Source: Planctomycetota bacterium (GTDB lineage: Bacteria > Planctomycetota > UBA1135 > UBA2386). From it: DNA of 64,000 nt. The stretch lies in assembly GCA_020849665.1 (NCBI GenBank), contig JADLFX010000059.1:62001-126000 (forward strand), read 5' to 3'. The position numbers and the translations under genes are program-made. Positions 50,487 through 58,809 of this stretch are shown one piece after another; position 1 is the stretch's first letter; every line of letters starts with the position of its first letter. Below the pieces are notes generated by a model. It was given only the letters and a program-made list of their open reading frames with translations. It was not told the origin of the DNA and made no database searches.

Positions 50487-50514
50487 AGTCTACGAGTGTC
50501 GGAGGAGTCGGCAA
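50487..50514 (-). promoter_or_regulatory. Promoter candidate for the gene at 50444
   Basis: Minus strand: TTGCCG (50514-50509), 16-bp spacer, TAGACT (50492-50487). Start codon 42 nt downstream. Together with the terminator at 49892-49924 it defines a monocistronic unit. Confidence 0.35.
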
Positions 50515-50633
50515 CTCGACGCGCCCGGGGTGCGAGCGCGGCGTATCGCCCCACGCCATGGCAGCGGACCGCCGGCGCGGGTCCCACTTCCGGACTCCCG
50601 CGACGCCGGGCCCGCCGGGTCGCGGCGGATGTG

Positions 50634-52178
50634 CTAGGGCCGGCCGGCGAGCACCACGTCCACCGGCCCGGCGACCGGCAGGCTGGCGCACTCGGCGAGC
50701 GGCGCCTCCACGCCCTCGACGAGCGCCCGCACGCGCACCACGCAGGGCTCGCGCAGGGGCAGGGTGAGCGGGTCGCCACCGCTCCACGCGAACCAAGGAC
50801 GCAGCGTACGGCCCCGGTCCACCACGCGGACCAGCCAGCGCCGGCCGCCCGGTAGCGCCAGCCGCAGCCCGGGCTCGCCGGCGACGGCGGCCGCGGGATG
50901 CAGCACGAACTCGCGCGCCACTTCGCCGGCGCTGGCGGCCACGGTCACCTCCTGCACGCCAAGGCCCGCGGCCAGGACGCGCACGCCGCTCTGACGGCGG
51001 CCCGGCAGCGCGATCCGGTAGCGCCCTTCGGCGTCGCTGCGCGCGAACGCGCCGGCCCGCAGGTAGGCCTCGGGCGGCAGCAGCCAGCCGGCGCGCCCGC
51101 TCACCACGGCCTCGCCCTCGCCGGCCGCGACCACGAGCGCATCGCGCAGCGGCGCGCCATCGGCGCTGCGGATCACGCCGTGCAGCACCGCGCTGGCGTG
51201 CCCGCGCACGGCCACCTCAGCAGAGCGGCCCGCACGTACGCGGAACGCGACCGGCGCCGGTGCGGGGCGCAGGGGATCCACGATCCAGGCCTCCAGGTCG
51301 GCATCGATGGGCAGGCCGTCGACCACCACCTCGTCCCCCTCGCCCAGCGGCCAGCCGCCGCGCAGGGCCTGGAGGTGGAAGGGATGGTGCAGCAGCGCGC
51401 TGGAGTTCTCGCCCCGGCCAGGGAGCAGGTAGAGGCGCGCCACCGCCCCGGCCACCCGCGGCGCCAGGAACCGCACGCGGGCGCGGCCGCCGCGTTCGAG
51501 GACGAAGCGGAGCGGCGCGGACCCGGCGGGCAACCCGATCGTCGCCGCATGGCCGGCATGGCCCGCGGCCTCCACCGCCACGGGAACGTCGCGCCCCGCC
51601 GAACCCGGCACCGCGGCGAACGCGAACTCGCCCGCGGCATCGGTGGTCGTCTCGGCGCCCGCCAGCCACACCCTCGCGCCCGCGACCGCGCGCCCCTGCG
51701 GGTCCTGCACGCGCCCGGTGCATGCGGCCGGGGCCAGGAGCGCGATCTCGGCGGGGACCTCGCCGGGGGACGCCGCATGCACGACGCGATACAGCACGCT
51801 GCCGTCGGCCAGACGCAGGCGCGCGAGCGAGGGCCCGACCAGCGCCACGCCCGGCGCCGCGGCCGGGCCCGCGACCCACTCGACCTCGGCGGGCACCGGC
51901 ACGCCGGCGCGGGTGACGCGCACGCCCCGGCTGGGCGCCTGGCCAGGCGCGAGCCGGGCGAGGGGCTCGATCTCGAGGGTCAGGCGCAGAACGCCGCCCG
52001 CCGCATCGGGCGCGGCGGCGGCTTCGGGCCGCGCGGCCCCTGGCTCGCCGGCCAGGACCTCGGGCAGCAGGAACGGGGAGTCCCCAGACGCCTCGGTGGC
52101 GATGGCCAGATAGCCGGCGATGGCGGCGAGACCGCACGCCACCCCCAGCAGGAGGAAGGGGGACCTGGAAGGGGACAT
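50634..52178 (-). CDS. Secreted protein with carboxypeptidase-regulatory-like domains
   Basis: 514 aa. An N-terminal signal anchor (FLLLGVACGLAAIAGYLAIA) precedes several beta-sandwich segments: TGRVQDPQGRAVAGARVWLAG with TTTDAAGEFAFAAVPG is a textbook carboxypeptidase-regulatory-like start, and HGVIRSADGAPLRDALVVAAG with SDAEGRYRIALPG is a second. It is Ala/Arg/Val-rich and lacks catalytic motifs, so a structural or binding role on the surface is likely. The ATG at 52178 has a -10-like TACTCT 15 bases upstream on the minus strand. It is divergent from the glycosyltransferase cluster. Confidence 0.65.
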   Translation of the reverse strand: MSPSRSPFLLLGVACGLAAIAGYLAIATEASGDSPFLLPEVLAGEPGAARPEAAAAPDAAGGVLRLTLEIEPLARLAPGQAPSRGVRVTRAGVPVPAEVEWVAGPAAAPGVALVGPSLARLRLADGSVLYRVVHAASPGEVPAEIALLAPAACTGRVQDPQGRAVAGARVWLAGAETTTDAAGEFAFAAVPGSAGRDVPVAVEAAGHAGHAATIGLPAGSAPLRFVLERGGRARVRFLAPRVAGAVARLYLLPGRGENSSALLHHPFHLQALRGGWPLGEGDEVVVDGLPIDADLEAWIVDPLRPAPAPVAFRVRAGRSAEVAVRGHASAVLHGVIRSADGAPLRDALVVAAGEGEAVVSGRAGWLLPPEAYLRAGAFARSDAEGRYRIALPGRRQSGVRVLAAGLGVQEVTVAASAGEVAREFVLHPAAAVAGEPGLRLALPGGRRWLVRVVDRGRTLRPWFAWSGGDPLTLPLREPCVVRVRALVEGVEAPLAECASLPVAGPVDVVLAGRP

Positions 52179-52193
52179 CCGTTGGAGCGGAGA

Positions 52194-52288
52194 AGAGTAG
52201 CCCCGGGCGGCGGGCGAGGTCACGGCAGCCACCCGCGCCGGGAAGCCGCCACGCCGGCGCTCCGTCCCCGGCGCCCACCCCCTATTCT
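52194..52288. promoter_or_regulatory. Divergent -10-like elements
   Basis: Minus-strand TACTCT (52199-52194), 15 nt before the ATG at 52178, and plus-strand TATTCT (52283-52288), nine nt before the GTG at 52298. They occupy opposite ends of the 119-bp divergent gap. Confidence 0.35.
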
Positions 52289-52297
52289 TCCCGGATC

Positions 52298-53389
52298 GTG
52301 CCCACCCTCGCCGTGGCCCTCGACTACCGGCCCGCGCTGCTTTCCCGCGGTGGCATCGCGCGGGCAACGCGGGAACTCGCGGCGGGGCTGGCGGCGGCCG
52401 GCGAGATCGACCTGCACCTGCTGGGCCACAGCCTCGCGCGCGCCAGGGTCGCCGCCCGGATCCCCTGCGGGGCGCGGCTGCACCGGCTTCCCATCCCGGG
52501 ACGGCTGCTGCCCCTCCTGGCGCGCGTCGGCCTCCCGGCGGAACGCCTCGCCGGGCGGGCGCGGGTGGTGCATTGGACGGACTACGTCCAGCCGCCGGTG
52601 GGGCGCGCCGGGGTGCTGCTCACGGTGCACGACACGGCCTTCGCCGAAGACCCCGCGTTCCACGGCGCGGAGAGCGCCGCCCTCCTGGCCCGCACCCGCG
52701 CCGCGGCGCGGCGCGCCTCCCTCGTGGTCACCCCGACCGAGGCCAGCGCCGCCGCGGCCATGGCGCATCTCGGGGTGGCGCGCGGGCGGGTGCGCGTGGT
52801 GCCGTTCGGCGCCGACCACGTCCCGGCGCCGGCCGACTCGCCGCCACCCCTGGGCGGGAGGCCGTACTTCGTGACGGTCGGGACGATCGAGCCGCGCAAG
52901 AACCACGAGCGCCTGCTGGCGGCGCATGCCGCGCTCGGCCCCGCGGCCCCGCTGCTCGTGGCGATCGGCGCGCCGGGCTGGGAATGCGGCCGGGCCGTGG
53001 CCGCGCTGCGCGCCGCGCAGGCCGCGGGCCGGGTGCTCTGGCTGCGGCGCGCCGCGGACGCCGAGGTGTGGCGGTATCTCGCCCACGCCCGGGCCCTGGC
53101 CTATCCCTCGCTCCTGGAAGGCTTCGGCTTCCCGCCGCTCGAGGCCTTGCGCCTGGGCACCCCGGTGCTCGCCGGCGACGTGCCGGCGCTGCGCGAGGTG
53201 CTGGGCGGACACGCGCGCTTCTGCGACCCGCGCGACGTCGAGGCGATCCGGAGCGCCCTGGCCGAACTCGCCGAGGGCGGGGCCGCGCTTCGCTCCAGGG
53301 TGGCGGCCGGCCGCGCCTGGGCGCAGCGCTACACGTGGCGGCGCTGCGCGCAGCAGCACGCCGCGCTCTACGCCGAGGTGGCGGCATGA
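52298..53389 (+). CDS. GT4 glycosyltransferase, first of three
   Basis: 363 aa GT-B fold enzyme. The C-terminal half carries TVGTIEPRKNHERLLAAHA (donor-binding) and PSLLEGFGFPPLEALRLGTPVLAGDVPALREV with the E-x7-E-like motif of GT4. The N-terminal acceptor half has LSRGGIARATRELAAGL and a glycine-rich loop. It presumably transfers a sugar from a nucleotide donor to a growing surface polysaccharide or lipid-linked glycan at the cytoplasmic face of the membrane. Starts at a GTG nine bases after TATTCT. Its stop overlaps the next glycosyltransferase by ATGA. Confidence 0.88.
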   Translation: MPTLAVALDYRPALLSRGGIARATRELAAGLAAAGEIDLHLLGHSLARARVAARIPCGARLHRLPIPGRLLPLLARVGLPAERLAGRARVVHWTDYVQPPVGRAGVLLTVHDTAFAEDPAFHGAESAALLARTRAAARRASLVVTPTEASAAAAMAHLGVARGRVRVVPFGADHVPAPADSPPPLGGRPYFVTVGTIEPRKNHERLLAAHAALGPAAPLLVAIGAPGWECGRAVAALRAAQAAGRVLWLRRAADAEVWRYLAHARALAYPSLLEGFGFPPLEALRLGTPVLAGDVPALREVLGGHARFCDPRDVEAIRSALAELAEGGAALRSRVAAGRAWAQRYTWRRCAQQHAALYAEVAA

Positions 53390-54393
53390 CCGCGCCCTTG
53401 GTGTTCGACGGCACGATCCTGGGCCGGGGCCGCATCACCGGCGTGGGCCGTTCATTCCTCAACGCCCTCGCCGCCTACGCGCCGCACGCGGGGCGCTCCT
53501 GCGTGCTCCTGCTGCCCGCACGCGCGGAGGACCCGCGGATCGAGGGCGTGCACGTGGTGCACGCCGAGCTCGGCGGCCTGAGCCGGCAGCTGGTGCTGCC
53601 GCAGCTCCTGCACCGGCTCGGGGCGGCGCTCCTGCACGCGCCGATGGCGGCGATCCCCCTGCGCGCGCCCTGCCCGGTGATCGCCACGTTGCACGACCTG
53701 CCCTGGCTGCACGTCCTGCCCAAGGGCGAACCCGGGCGCGGCGTGCGCCACCGTCTGGTGGCGCGGCTCGCGCTGCGCCGCGCGGCGCGAGTGCTGGTCC
53801 CCTCGCTCGCGACGCGCGCGGACATCGAGCGCTGGGCGGGGCCGCGCGCCGCGGCGCGCGTGGTGGTGGTGCCCCACACGACGCCCCTGCCGGCGAGCGC
53901 GGCGGATCCGGGCCGGCTCACCGGACCCTTCCTGGTGCTCGGCGACGATCGGCCGCGCAAGAACCTGGAACGCGTGGTCGCGGCGCACGCGCGCGCCCAG
54001 ACCCAGGACCCCACCCTGCCCGCGCTGCAGATCGCGGGGCCGCGCCGCGGCTACCTGAACGAGGCCGAGAAGACGCTGGCGCTGCGCCAGGCGCGGGCCG
54101 TGCTGCATCTCTCGCTCCTGGAGGGCTTCGGCCTCCCGGTGCTGGAAGCGATGGCCCACGGCGTGCCCGTGGTGTGCAGCGACATCGGCGCGCTGCGCGA
54201 GCTGGCCGACGACGCGGCGCTGCTCGTGGACCCCACCGACCGGGATGCGATGGCCTCGGCGCTGCTGCGCATCCACCGGGACGCCGAGCTGCGCACCCGA
54301 CTGGCAACGGCCGGGCGGGCGCGCGCGGCCGCGTACGCCCCGGCACGCACGGTGGAGGCCTGGCAGCAGGTGCACGGGGAGCTCCTGCGTTGA
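53386..54393 (+). CDS. GT4 glycosyltransferase, second of three
   Basis: 335 aa, slightly short for GT4. The N-terminus (GTILGRGRITGVGRSFLNALAAY) is a group 1 variant with a family-specific glycine loop, and the C-terminal half has LVLGDDRPRKNLERVVAAHA then HLSLLEGFGLPVLEAMAHGVPVVCSDIGALRELADD. The segment between the donor motif and the GFG loop is shortened compared with its neighbours, so the C-terminal Rossmann half is reduced. Start ATG overlaps the first gene and its stop overlaps the third (TTGA). Sugars are unknown. Confidence 0.85.
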   Translation: MTAPLVFDGTILGRGRITGVGRSFLNALAAYAPHAGRSCVLLLPARAEDPRIEGVHVVHAELGGLSRQLVLPQLLHRLGAALLHAPMAAIPLRAPCPVIATLHDLPWLHVLPKGEPGRGVRHRLVARLALRRAARVLVPSLATRADIERWAGPRAAARVVVVPHTTPLPASAADPGRLTGPFLVLGDDRPRKNLERVVAAHARAQTQDPTLPALQIAGPRRGYLNEAEKTLALRQARAVLHLSLLEGFGLPVLEAMAHGVPVVCSDIGALRELADDAALLVDPTDRDAMASALLRIHRDAELRTRLATAGRARAAAYAPARTVEAWQQVHGELLR

Positions 54394-55469
54394 CCCTGCG
54401 GATCGCCGTCTCGGGCCTGGCCTGCGACGCGCGCGCGAGCGGAGTCCGGGCCCGGCTCCTGGGCTGGCTGCGGGAGCTGGCCCCGATGCTGGCCGGCGGG
54501 GAGGAGGTGAGCCTGCTCTGGAGCGCATCCGTGCCGCTGCCCGACCTGCCGCCCGCGATCGCACCGGTGCTCCTGCCGATCCCGCCCGCGCCGGCCTGGC
54601 GGCGCGCCCTGGGCGAGTGGCATGGCGTCGGCCGGGCGCTCGCGGAGCGCGGCGTGGACCTCCTCGACCAGGGCCACCTGCCGCTCGTCGCGCCCAGGAA
54701 CGTGGGCGTGGTCCTCACGGTGCACGACCTGCGCGACCTCGGGCCGTTCCGCCGCCGGCCGCGCTGGCTGGCGCGCGCGGTCCTGATGCACGCGCTGCGC
54801 CGGGCCCGCTGCGTCGTCGTGCCCAGCGCGACCACGGCGCAGGGCGTGCGTGCCCTGGGCGTGGACCCGGCGCGGCTGCAGGTCGTGCCCAACGCCGTGC
54901 CGCGCGAGCTCGCCGGGGTCGTGCGCGAGACGCCGCGCCACTTCCTGCACGTCGGTCATCTCGAGGCGCGCAAGAACCTGGGCATGCTGCTGGAGGCCTA
55001 CGCCCGCCTGCGGGCCGTGGCTCCTGCCGCGCCGCCGCTGGTCCTGGCCGGCCACGACGCGGGGGCGGGCCCGGCACTGCGCGCCCGGAGCCAGCGCCTC
55101 GGGATCGCGGAGCGGGTGACGCTGCCGGGGGCCGTGCCCCCCGCGGCGCTGCGGGAGCTCTACGCGGGGGCCGCGGCGGTGTGCGTGCCGTCGCACGAGG
55201 AAGGCCACGGGATGGCGGCGCTCGAGGGCCTCGCCGCGGGGGCTCCGGTCCTGGTGAGCGAGTGCGGCGCGCTGCCCGAAACGGTCGGGGAGCACGGCAC
55301 CGTGCTGCCGCCCGACGACCCGGCGGCATGGGCGCTGGCCTTGCGTGCCGCCCTCCTGGACCGCGACCCGCGGCGCGCGGCGGCACGCCGCGCGTTCGCC
55401 ACCCGCTTCACGTGGCACGATGCCGCGGCGCGCATCCTCGCGCTGTGGCGCGGCGTCAGCCGCGGGTGA
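54390..55469 (+). CDS. GT4 glycosyltransferase, third of three
   Basis: 359 aa. GT-B signatures: VLTVHDLRDLGPF in the N-terminal half, LHVGHLEARKNLGMLLEAY and CVPSHEEGHGMAALEGLAAGAPVLVSECGALPETVGEHG in the C-terminal half. It starts with TTG at 54390, a rare start, overlapping the preceding stop (TTGA). No in-frame ATG or GTG gives a plausible N-terminus, and the overlap supports TTG use by coupled re-initiation. Its 3' end overlaps the FHA gene on the opposite strand by 14 bp. Together the three genes look like a short polysaccharide-assembly operon without a polymerase or flippase nearby. Confidence 0.85.
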   Translation: MTLRIAVSGLACDARASGVRARLLGWLRELAPMLAGGEEVSLLWSASVPLPDLPPAIAPVLLPIPPAPAWRRALGEWHGVGRALAERGVDLLDQGHLPLVAPRNVGVVLTVHDLRDLGPFRRRPRWLARAVLMHALRRARCVVVPSATTAQGVRALGVDPARLQVVPNAVPRELAGVVRETPRHFLHVGHLEARKNLGMLLEAYARLRAVAPAAPPLVLAGHDAGAGPALRARSQRLGIAERVTLPGAVPPAALRELYAGAAAVCVPSHEEGHGMAALEGLAAGAPVLVSECGALPETVGEHGTVLPPDDPAAWALALRAALLDRDPRRAAARRAFATRFTWHDAAARILALWRGVSRG

Positions 55470-56109
55470 GCGTCATCGCCAGATAGGCCAGTCCGGCGGC
55501 GAGCGCCACGCCGCCGAGGATCGCCAGCCAGCGCAACCCGCCGCCCATCTGGGCCACGTCGTCGCGCAGCCCGCCGCCCTTGTCGTCCTTGCGGGAGAAC
55601 TGCAGGATGCCGCCGACCCTTCCGCCCTGGGCCGCCGGGGCACGCGCAGGGCCCGGCGCGGGCGGCGCGGCCCTGGCCGGCGCGGCCGCCGGGGCGGGGG
55701 GCGGCGGCGTCTGGGCGCGCACCTCGACGACCTCGTCCTCGAACTCCAGCACCTCGAACGCGTCACGAGGCTGGGATGGCGCCGGTCCCGCAGGCGGCCG
55801 CGGCGCGTCCGGCCTGCCGGGCGCCGGCGCGGGCGCCGGTTCGCGGTACACCAGCACCGTGGTGCCGAAGGTCAGCTCGTCGCCGTCGCGGACCACGCGG
55901 CGCTGTACCGGATGACCGTTCAGCAGCGTGCCGTTGGCGCTCCCCAGGTCCTCGATCTCCACCACCGATCCGGTCACGACGAAGCGCGCATGCCGGCGCG
56001 ACACCTTGGCGTCGTCGACGTGGATCGGGCAGCCAGCCACCCGACCCACGATCGCATCGTGGGTGACGGGAACGCGGCGGCCGTCGTGGTGCACCAGGAA
56101 TCCGGTCAC
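55456..56109 (-). CDS. FHA-domain membrane protein
   Basis: 217 aa. The N-terminal 90 residues form a forkhead-associated domain: IVGRVAGCPIHVDDAKVSRRHARF with the conserved Gly-Arg and Ser-x-x-His, then DLGSANGTLLNG, which bind phosphothreonine peptides. A Pro/Ala-rich linker (about 90-175) is followed by a C-terminal helix (LAILGGVALAAGLAYLAMTL). It likely docks a Ser/Thr-phosphorylated partner at the membrane, and the kinase at 17671 is a candidate but is not adjacent. The GTG at 56109 is used. It overlaps the last glycosyltransferase tail-to-tail by 14 bp. Confidence 0.85.
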   Translation of the reverse strand: MTGFLVHHDGRRVPVTHDAIVGRVAGCPIHVDDAKVSRRHARFVVTGSVVEIEDLGSANGTLLNGHPVQRRVVRDGDELTFGTTVLVYREPAPAPAPGRPDAPRPPAGPAPSQPRDAFEVLEFEDEVVEVRAQTPPPPAPAAAPARAAPPAPGPARAPAAQGGRVGGILQFSRKDDKGGGLRDDVAQMGGGLRWLAILGGVALAAGLAYLAMTLTRG

Positions 56110-56127
56110 GGGGTTTGGCGGCGGCGC

Positions 56128-56137
56128 ACGATACCAT
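56128..56137. promoter_or_regulatory. Overlapping divergent -10-like hexamers
   Basis: Minus-strand TATCGT (56133-56128) and plus-strand TACCAT (56132-56137) overlap by two bases. They lie 18 nt before the FHA start (56109) and ten nt before the GTG at 56148, so simultaneous use would be mutually exclusive. Confidence 0.35.
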
Positions 56138-56147
56138 CGCCGCTCGC

Positions 56148-56993
56148 GTGGACGGCCCGGCGATCTCGGTCGAAGACCTGCACCTGAGCTACGGCAGTGG
56201 ATGGCTGCGTCCGCGGCTCGCCGCGCTGCGCGGCGTCACCCTGGCCCTGGGCGCCGGCGAGATCGTCGCGGTGCTCGGGCCCAACGGCTCCGGCAAGTCG
56301 ACCCTCTTCAAGGTGCTGGCCGGAATCCTGGATCCGGAGACGGGACGTGCCAGGGTGCTGGGCCGCGACCCGCGCGCGCCCGGACTCGTGACGCAGGTCG
56401 GCTACCAGCCCGAGGGTGCCCTGCCCTACCCGCACCACACGGCACTCGACCTGCTGCTCCACATGGCGCACCACCTGGGCGTGCCGCCCGCCGCGGCTCG
56501 CACCCAGGCCGCGACCCTGCTGGCGCGCGTCGGCCTCGCATCCGCGGCGGGACGCCGGGTGGCGGCGCTCAGCACGGGAATGGCGCGGCGCCTGGGCTTC
56601 GCCGTGGCGCTGCTGGGCACGCCGCGGGTCCTGCTCCTGGACGAGCCGACGGCGGGCCTGGATCCGCTCGGCTCGCTGCTGGTCATGGACGCCCTGCGCA
56701 GCCTCGCCGCCGAGGGCGTGGCGATCCTGCTGGCCTCGCACCAGCTGGAGGAGGTCGAACAGACCTGCGCGCGGGTGATCCTGCTCCACGAGGGCAGGGT
56801 GCAGGCCGAGGGCACGCTCGACGCCCTGCTGGGCACCGGCGACGACCTCATGGTGTTCCGCGGGCTCGATGCCGGCGGCCTCGCCCGGATCCGGGATACG
56901 GCCGCCGCGGCGGGCGGAGCGGTGGTGCGCGAGGGACGCGAGCGCGCGCACCTGTTCGCGCTCTTCCGCCGACTCGCGCGGGAGGACGCGTGA
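56148..56993 (+). CDS. ABC transporter ATP-binding protein
   Basis: 281 aa. Walker A is GPNGSGKSTL (about residues 44-53), signature LSTGMARRLGFA, Walker B VLLLDEPTAGLDP, with switch LASHQLEEVEQTCAR. The degenerate LSTGM in place of LSGGQ is common in this exporter group. The GTG at 56148 is chosen over an upstream TTG because a TACCAT -10-like element sits ten bases before it. Its stop overlaps the next gene by GTGA, so it is coupled to the membrane subunit. The transported substrate is unknown. Confidence 0.85.
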   Translation: MDGPAISVEDLHLSYGSGWLRPRLAALRGVTLALGAGEIVAVLGPNGSGKSTLFKVLAGILDPETGRARVLGRDPRAPGLVTQVGYQPEGALPYPHHTALDLLLHMAHHLGVPPAAARTQAATLLARVGLASAAGRRVAALSTGMARRLGFAVALLGTPRVLLLDEPTAGLDPLGSLLVMDALRSLAAEGVAILLASHQLEEVEQTCARVILLHEGRVQAEGTLDALLGTGDDLMVFRGLDAGGLARIRDTAAAAGGAVVREGRERAHLFALFRRLAREDA

Positions 56994-58021
56994 CGCCGGG
57001 CGCGCGGATCGCCCTGCGCGTCGCGCGCGGACTCGCGCCAGCCAACGCCCTGGCCCTGGCGCTGGCGGCGGCGCTGGTGGCGTGGGTCCCCGTCCTGCCC
57101 GGCGGAGGCGAAGGGCCCGAGCGCGCCGCGGCCTGGCTCCTGCACGTGCCGGCCTTCCTGCTGGTGGCCACTGCCCTGGCGCTCACGGTCGAGGCGTGGC
57201 CGCTGCTCGGGCGCGGCAGGCCCGGCGCCCTCTGGCTCGCGCGGCTGCCCCTGCGTCCCTGGCAGGGCTGCGGCGCCGCCGCGCTCGGCGGCCTCGCCGC
57301 GCTGGCCGCGCACCTCGCCGTCCTCGGCGCCGGCTTCGCCCTGCTCGCCGCCGCCGCCGGCCTCTCGCTGCCGCAGCCCCGCCTGCACGTCGCCTACGCG
57401 CCCGAGGGAACGCGCACGGTGCTCGCCGCGGACCGGCCGGAGCTGGTCCTGCGCGCGCGCGTGGCGGCGCCGGTCACCGAGGTGCGGCTGCGCGTGCGCG
57501 TCCTCTCCGTGCCCGGCACCGCGTACGCGCCCGCGCGCCTCGAGTTGCGCGCCGCAGGCCTGCCCGCCGTGGCGATCGAGGCGCGCGGTTCGTTCGAGCC
57601 GGCGCGCGTGGCGCTGCCCGGTGCGCGGCCCTGGCCGGAACTCACCCTGCGCCATGCCGGCGGGGCGCCCGTGCACCTGGACGACGACTCGTTGCGCGGC
57701 CTGGGTGGCCCGTGCGGCACCGCGGGCGCCAACGCGGCGCTCGCGGCGCTCGCCTGGCTCGCGCCGGGGACGATCGTGGCCGCGTTCCTGGTCCTGGCCC
57801 GCGGCGTGGTCGCACGCGGCCTCCTCGAAGCCCTTGCCCCGGCCCTGCTCCTGCTCCTCGCCCTCGCCGCCGCGGGGCCGGCCGCGGCGGCGGTCGAGGC
57901 ACTCGCCGACGGACGTTGGCTCGGCAGCGGCGACCTCCTGCCCGCCGCGCTGCCATCGCTCGGCGCCGCCGCTTCGGCCATGATCCTGGCTCTCCTACCG
58001 CTGGCACGGAATCGAGGCTGA
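56990..58021 (+). CDS. Membrane protein, probable ABC partner subunit
   Basis: 343 aa. Two or three helices at the N-terminus (about residues 15-130), a Val/Arg-rich soluble domain of about 110 residues (RLHVAYAPEGTRTVLAADRPELVLRARVAA), and three to four helices at the end. That helices-domain-helices layout fits an atypical exporter permease, supported by its GTGA overlap with the ATPase. It lacks the sequence motifs of named ABC-2 permeases, so assignment rests on context. It ends overlapping the next gene by one base (TGATG). Confidence 0.55.
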   Translation: MTPGARIALRVARGLAPANALALALAAALVAWVPVLPGGGEGPERAAAWLLHVPAFLLVATALALTVEAWPLLGRGRPGALWLARLPLRPWQGCGAAALGGLAALAAHLAVLGAGFALLAAAAGLSLPQPRLHVAYAPEGTRTVLAADRPELVLRARVAAPVTEVRLRVRVLSVPGTAYAPARLELRAAGLPAVAIEARGSFEPARVALPGARPWPELTLRHAGGAPVHLDDDSLRGLGGPCGTAGANAALAALAWLAPGTIVAAFLVLARGVVARGLLEALAPALLLLLALAAAGPAAAAVEALADGRWLGSGDLLPAALPSLGAAASAMILALLPLARNRG

Positions 58022-58803
58022 TGCGGCTTCCCCTCCTGCTCCTGGCATGCGGCCTCTACGGCCTGGGCGCCCTTGCCGCCCCCCCCGGCGCCGGCGCCGC
58101 CGCCGATCGCGTGCGCGATCTGGCCAGGCCCTGGGTGATGCCGGTGCTGTGGGCCCGTGCCGAGGCCGCCCAGCGCGCCGGCACCATGGCCGAGGCGGTG
58201 ACCCAGGGCCGGCTCTTGCTGCGGCTGTGGCCGGACTGGGCCGAGGGCCACGTCCTGTTCGCGTCCCGGCTGGCGTTCGAGGCGTCCCTCGCCGAGCGCG
58301 ACCCCGGACTGGCGCTGGACCGCCTCCAGGCCGGTCTCGCCCTCCTCGACGAGGCGCTGGCGGCCTGCCGGCGGGAACCCGCCGAGATCCTGGTGGCGAT
58401 GGCCTCGTTCGCCGAGATCCGCGCGCGGCAGGATCCCGCCCTGGCCCGGGCCTTTGCGGCGCGGCTGGGCGTGAGCGCCGAGGCCTACGCCGACGCCTGC
58501 CTCGCGCGCGCCGAGGCCGTGGAGCCGCGCGTCACGGTCGCCGAGCGGCGCGCCTACCTCGCGGCGCGGCTGATCGGGGCGTGGCTGCGCGCCGGCGCGG
58601 TGGGCGAGGCCCGGGCCACGCTGGCGCTCGCCGACCAGCGCCTCGCCGGCGTGCGCGACCAGGAGAACGCCGCGGCCTGGCGCGCGGCGCTGCGCCGCCT
58701 CGACGCGAGCCTGGCCGGCCGCTCGCAGGAGACGCTCTCCGACCTGGCCCGCGATCCGCACCTCGCCGAGATCCTCGCGCCGGTGCTGGCGGCACCGAGG
58801 TAG
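58021..58803 (+). CDS. Secreted helical-repeat protein, unknown
   Basis: 260 aa. A signal peptide or short anchor (LLLLACGLYGLGALA) is followed by Ala/Leu/Arg-rich helices resembling TPR repeats (for example AEAVTQGRLLLRLWPDWAEGHVLFASRL and ARATLALADQRLAGV). No other motif. The ATG at 58021 shares a base with the stop of the putative permease (TGATG), placing it in the ABC operon, where an accessory periplasmic role is plausible but unproven. It ends in TAG; the DedA gene starts 6 bases later. Confidence 0.55.
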   Translation: MRLPLLLLACGLYGLGALAAPPGAGAAADRVRDLARPWVMPVLWARAEAAQRAGTMAEAVTQGRLLLRLWPDWAEGHVLFASRLAFEASLAERDPGLALDRLQAGLALLDEALAACRREPAEILVAMASFAEIRARQDPALARAFAARLGVSAEAYADACLARAEAVEPRVTVAERRAYLAARLIGAWLRAGAVGEARATLALADQRLAGVRDQENAAAWRAALRRLDASLAGRSQETLSDLARDPHLAEILAPVLAAPR

Positions 58804-58809
58804 GGCCCG

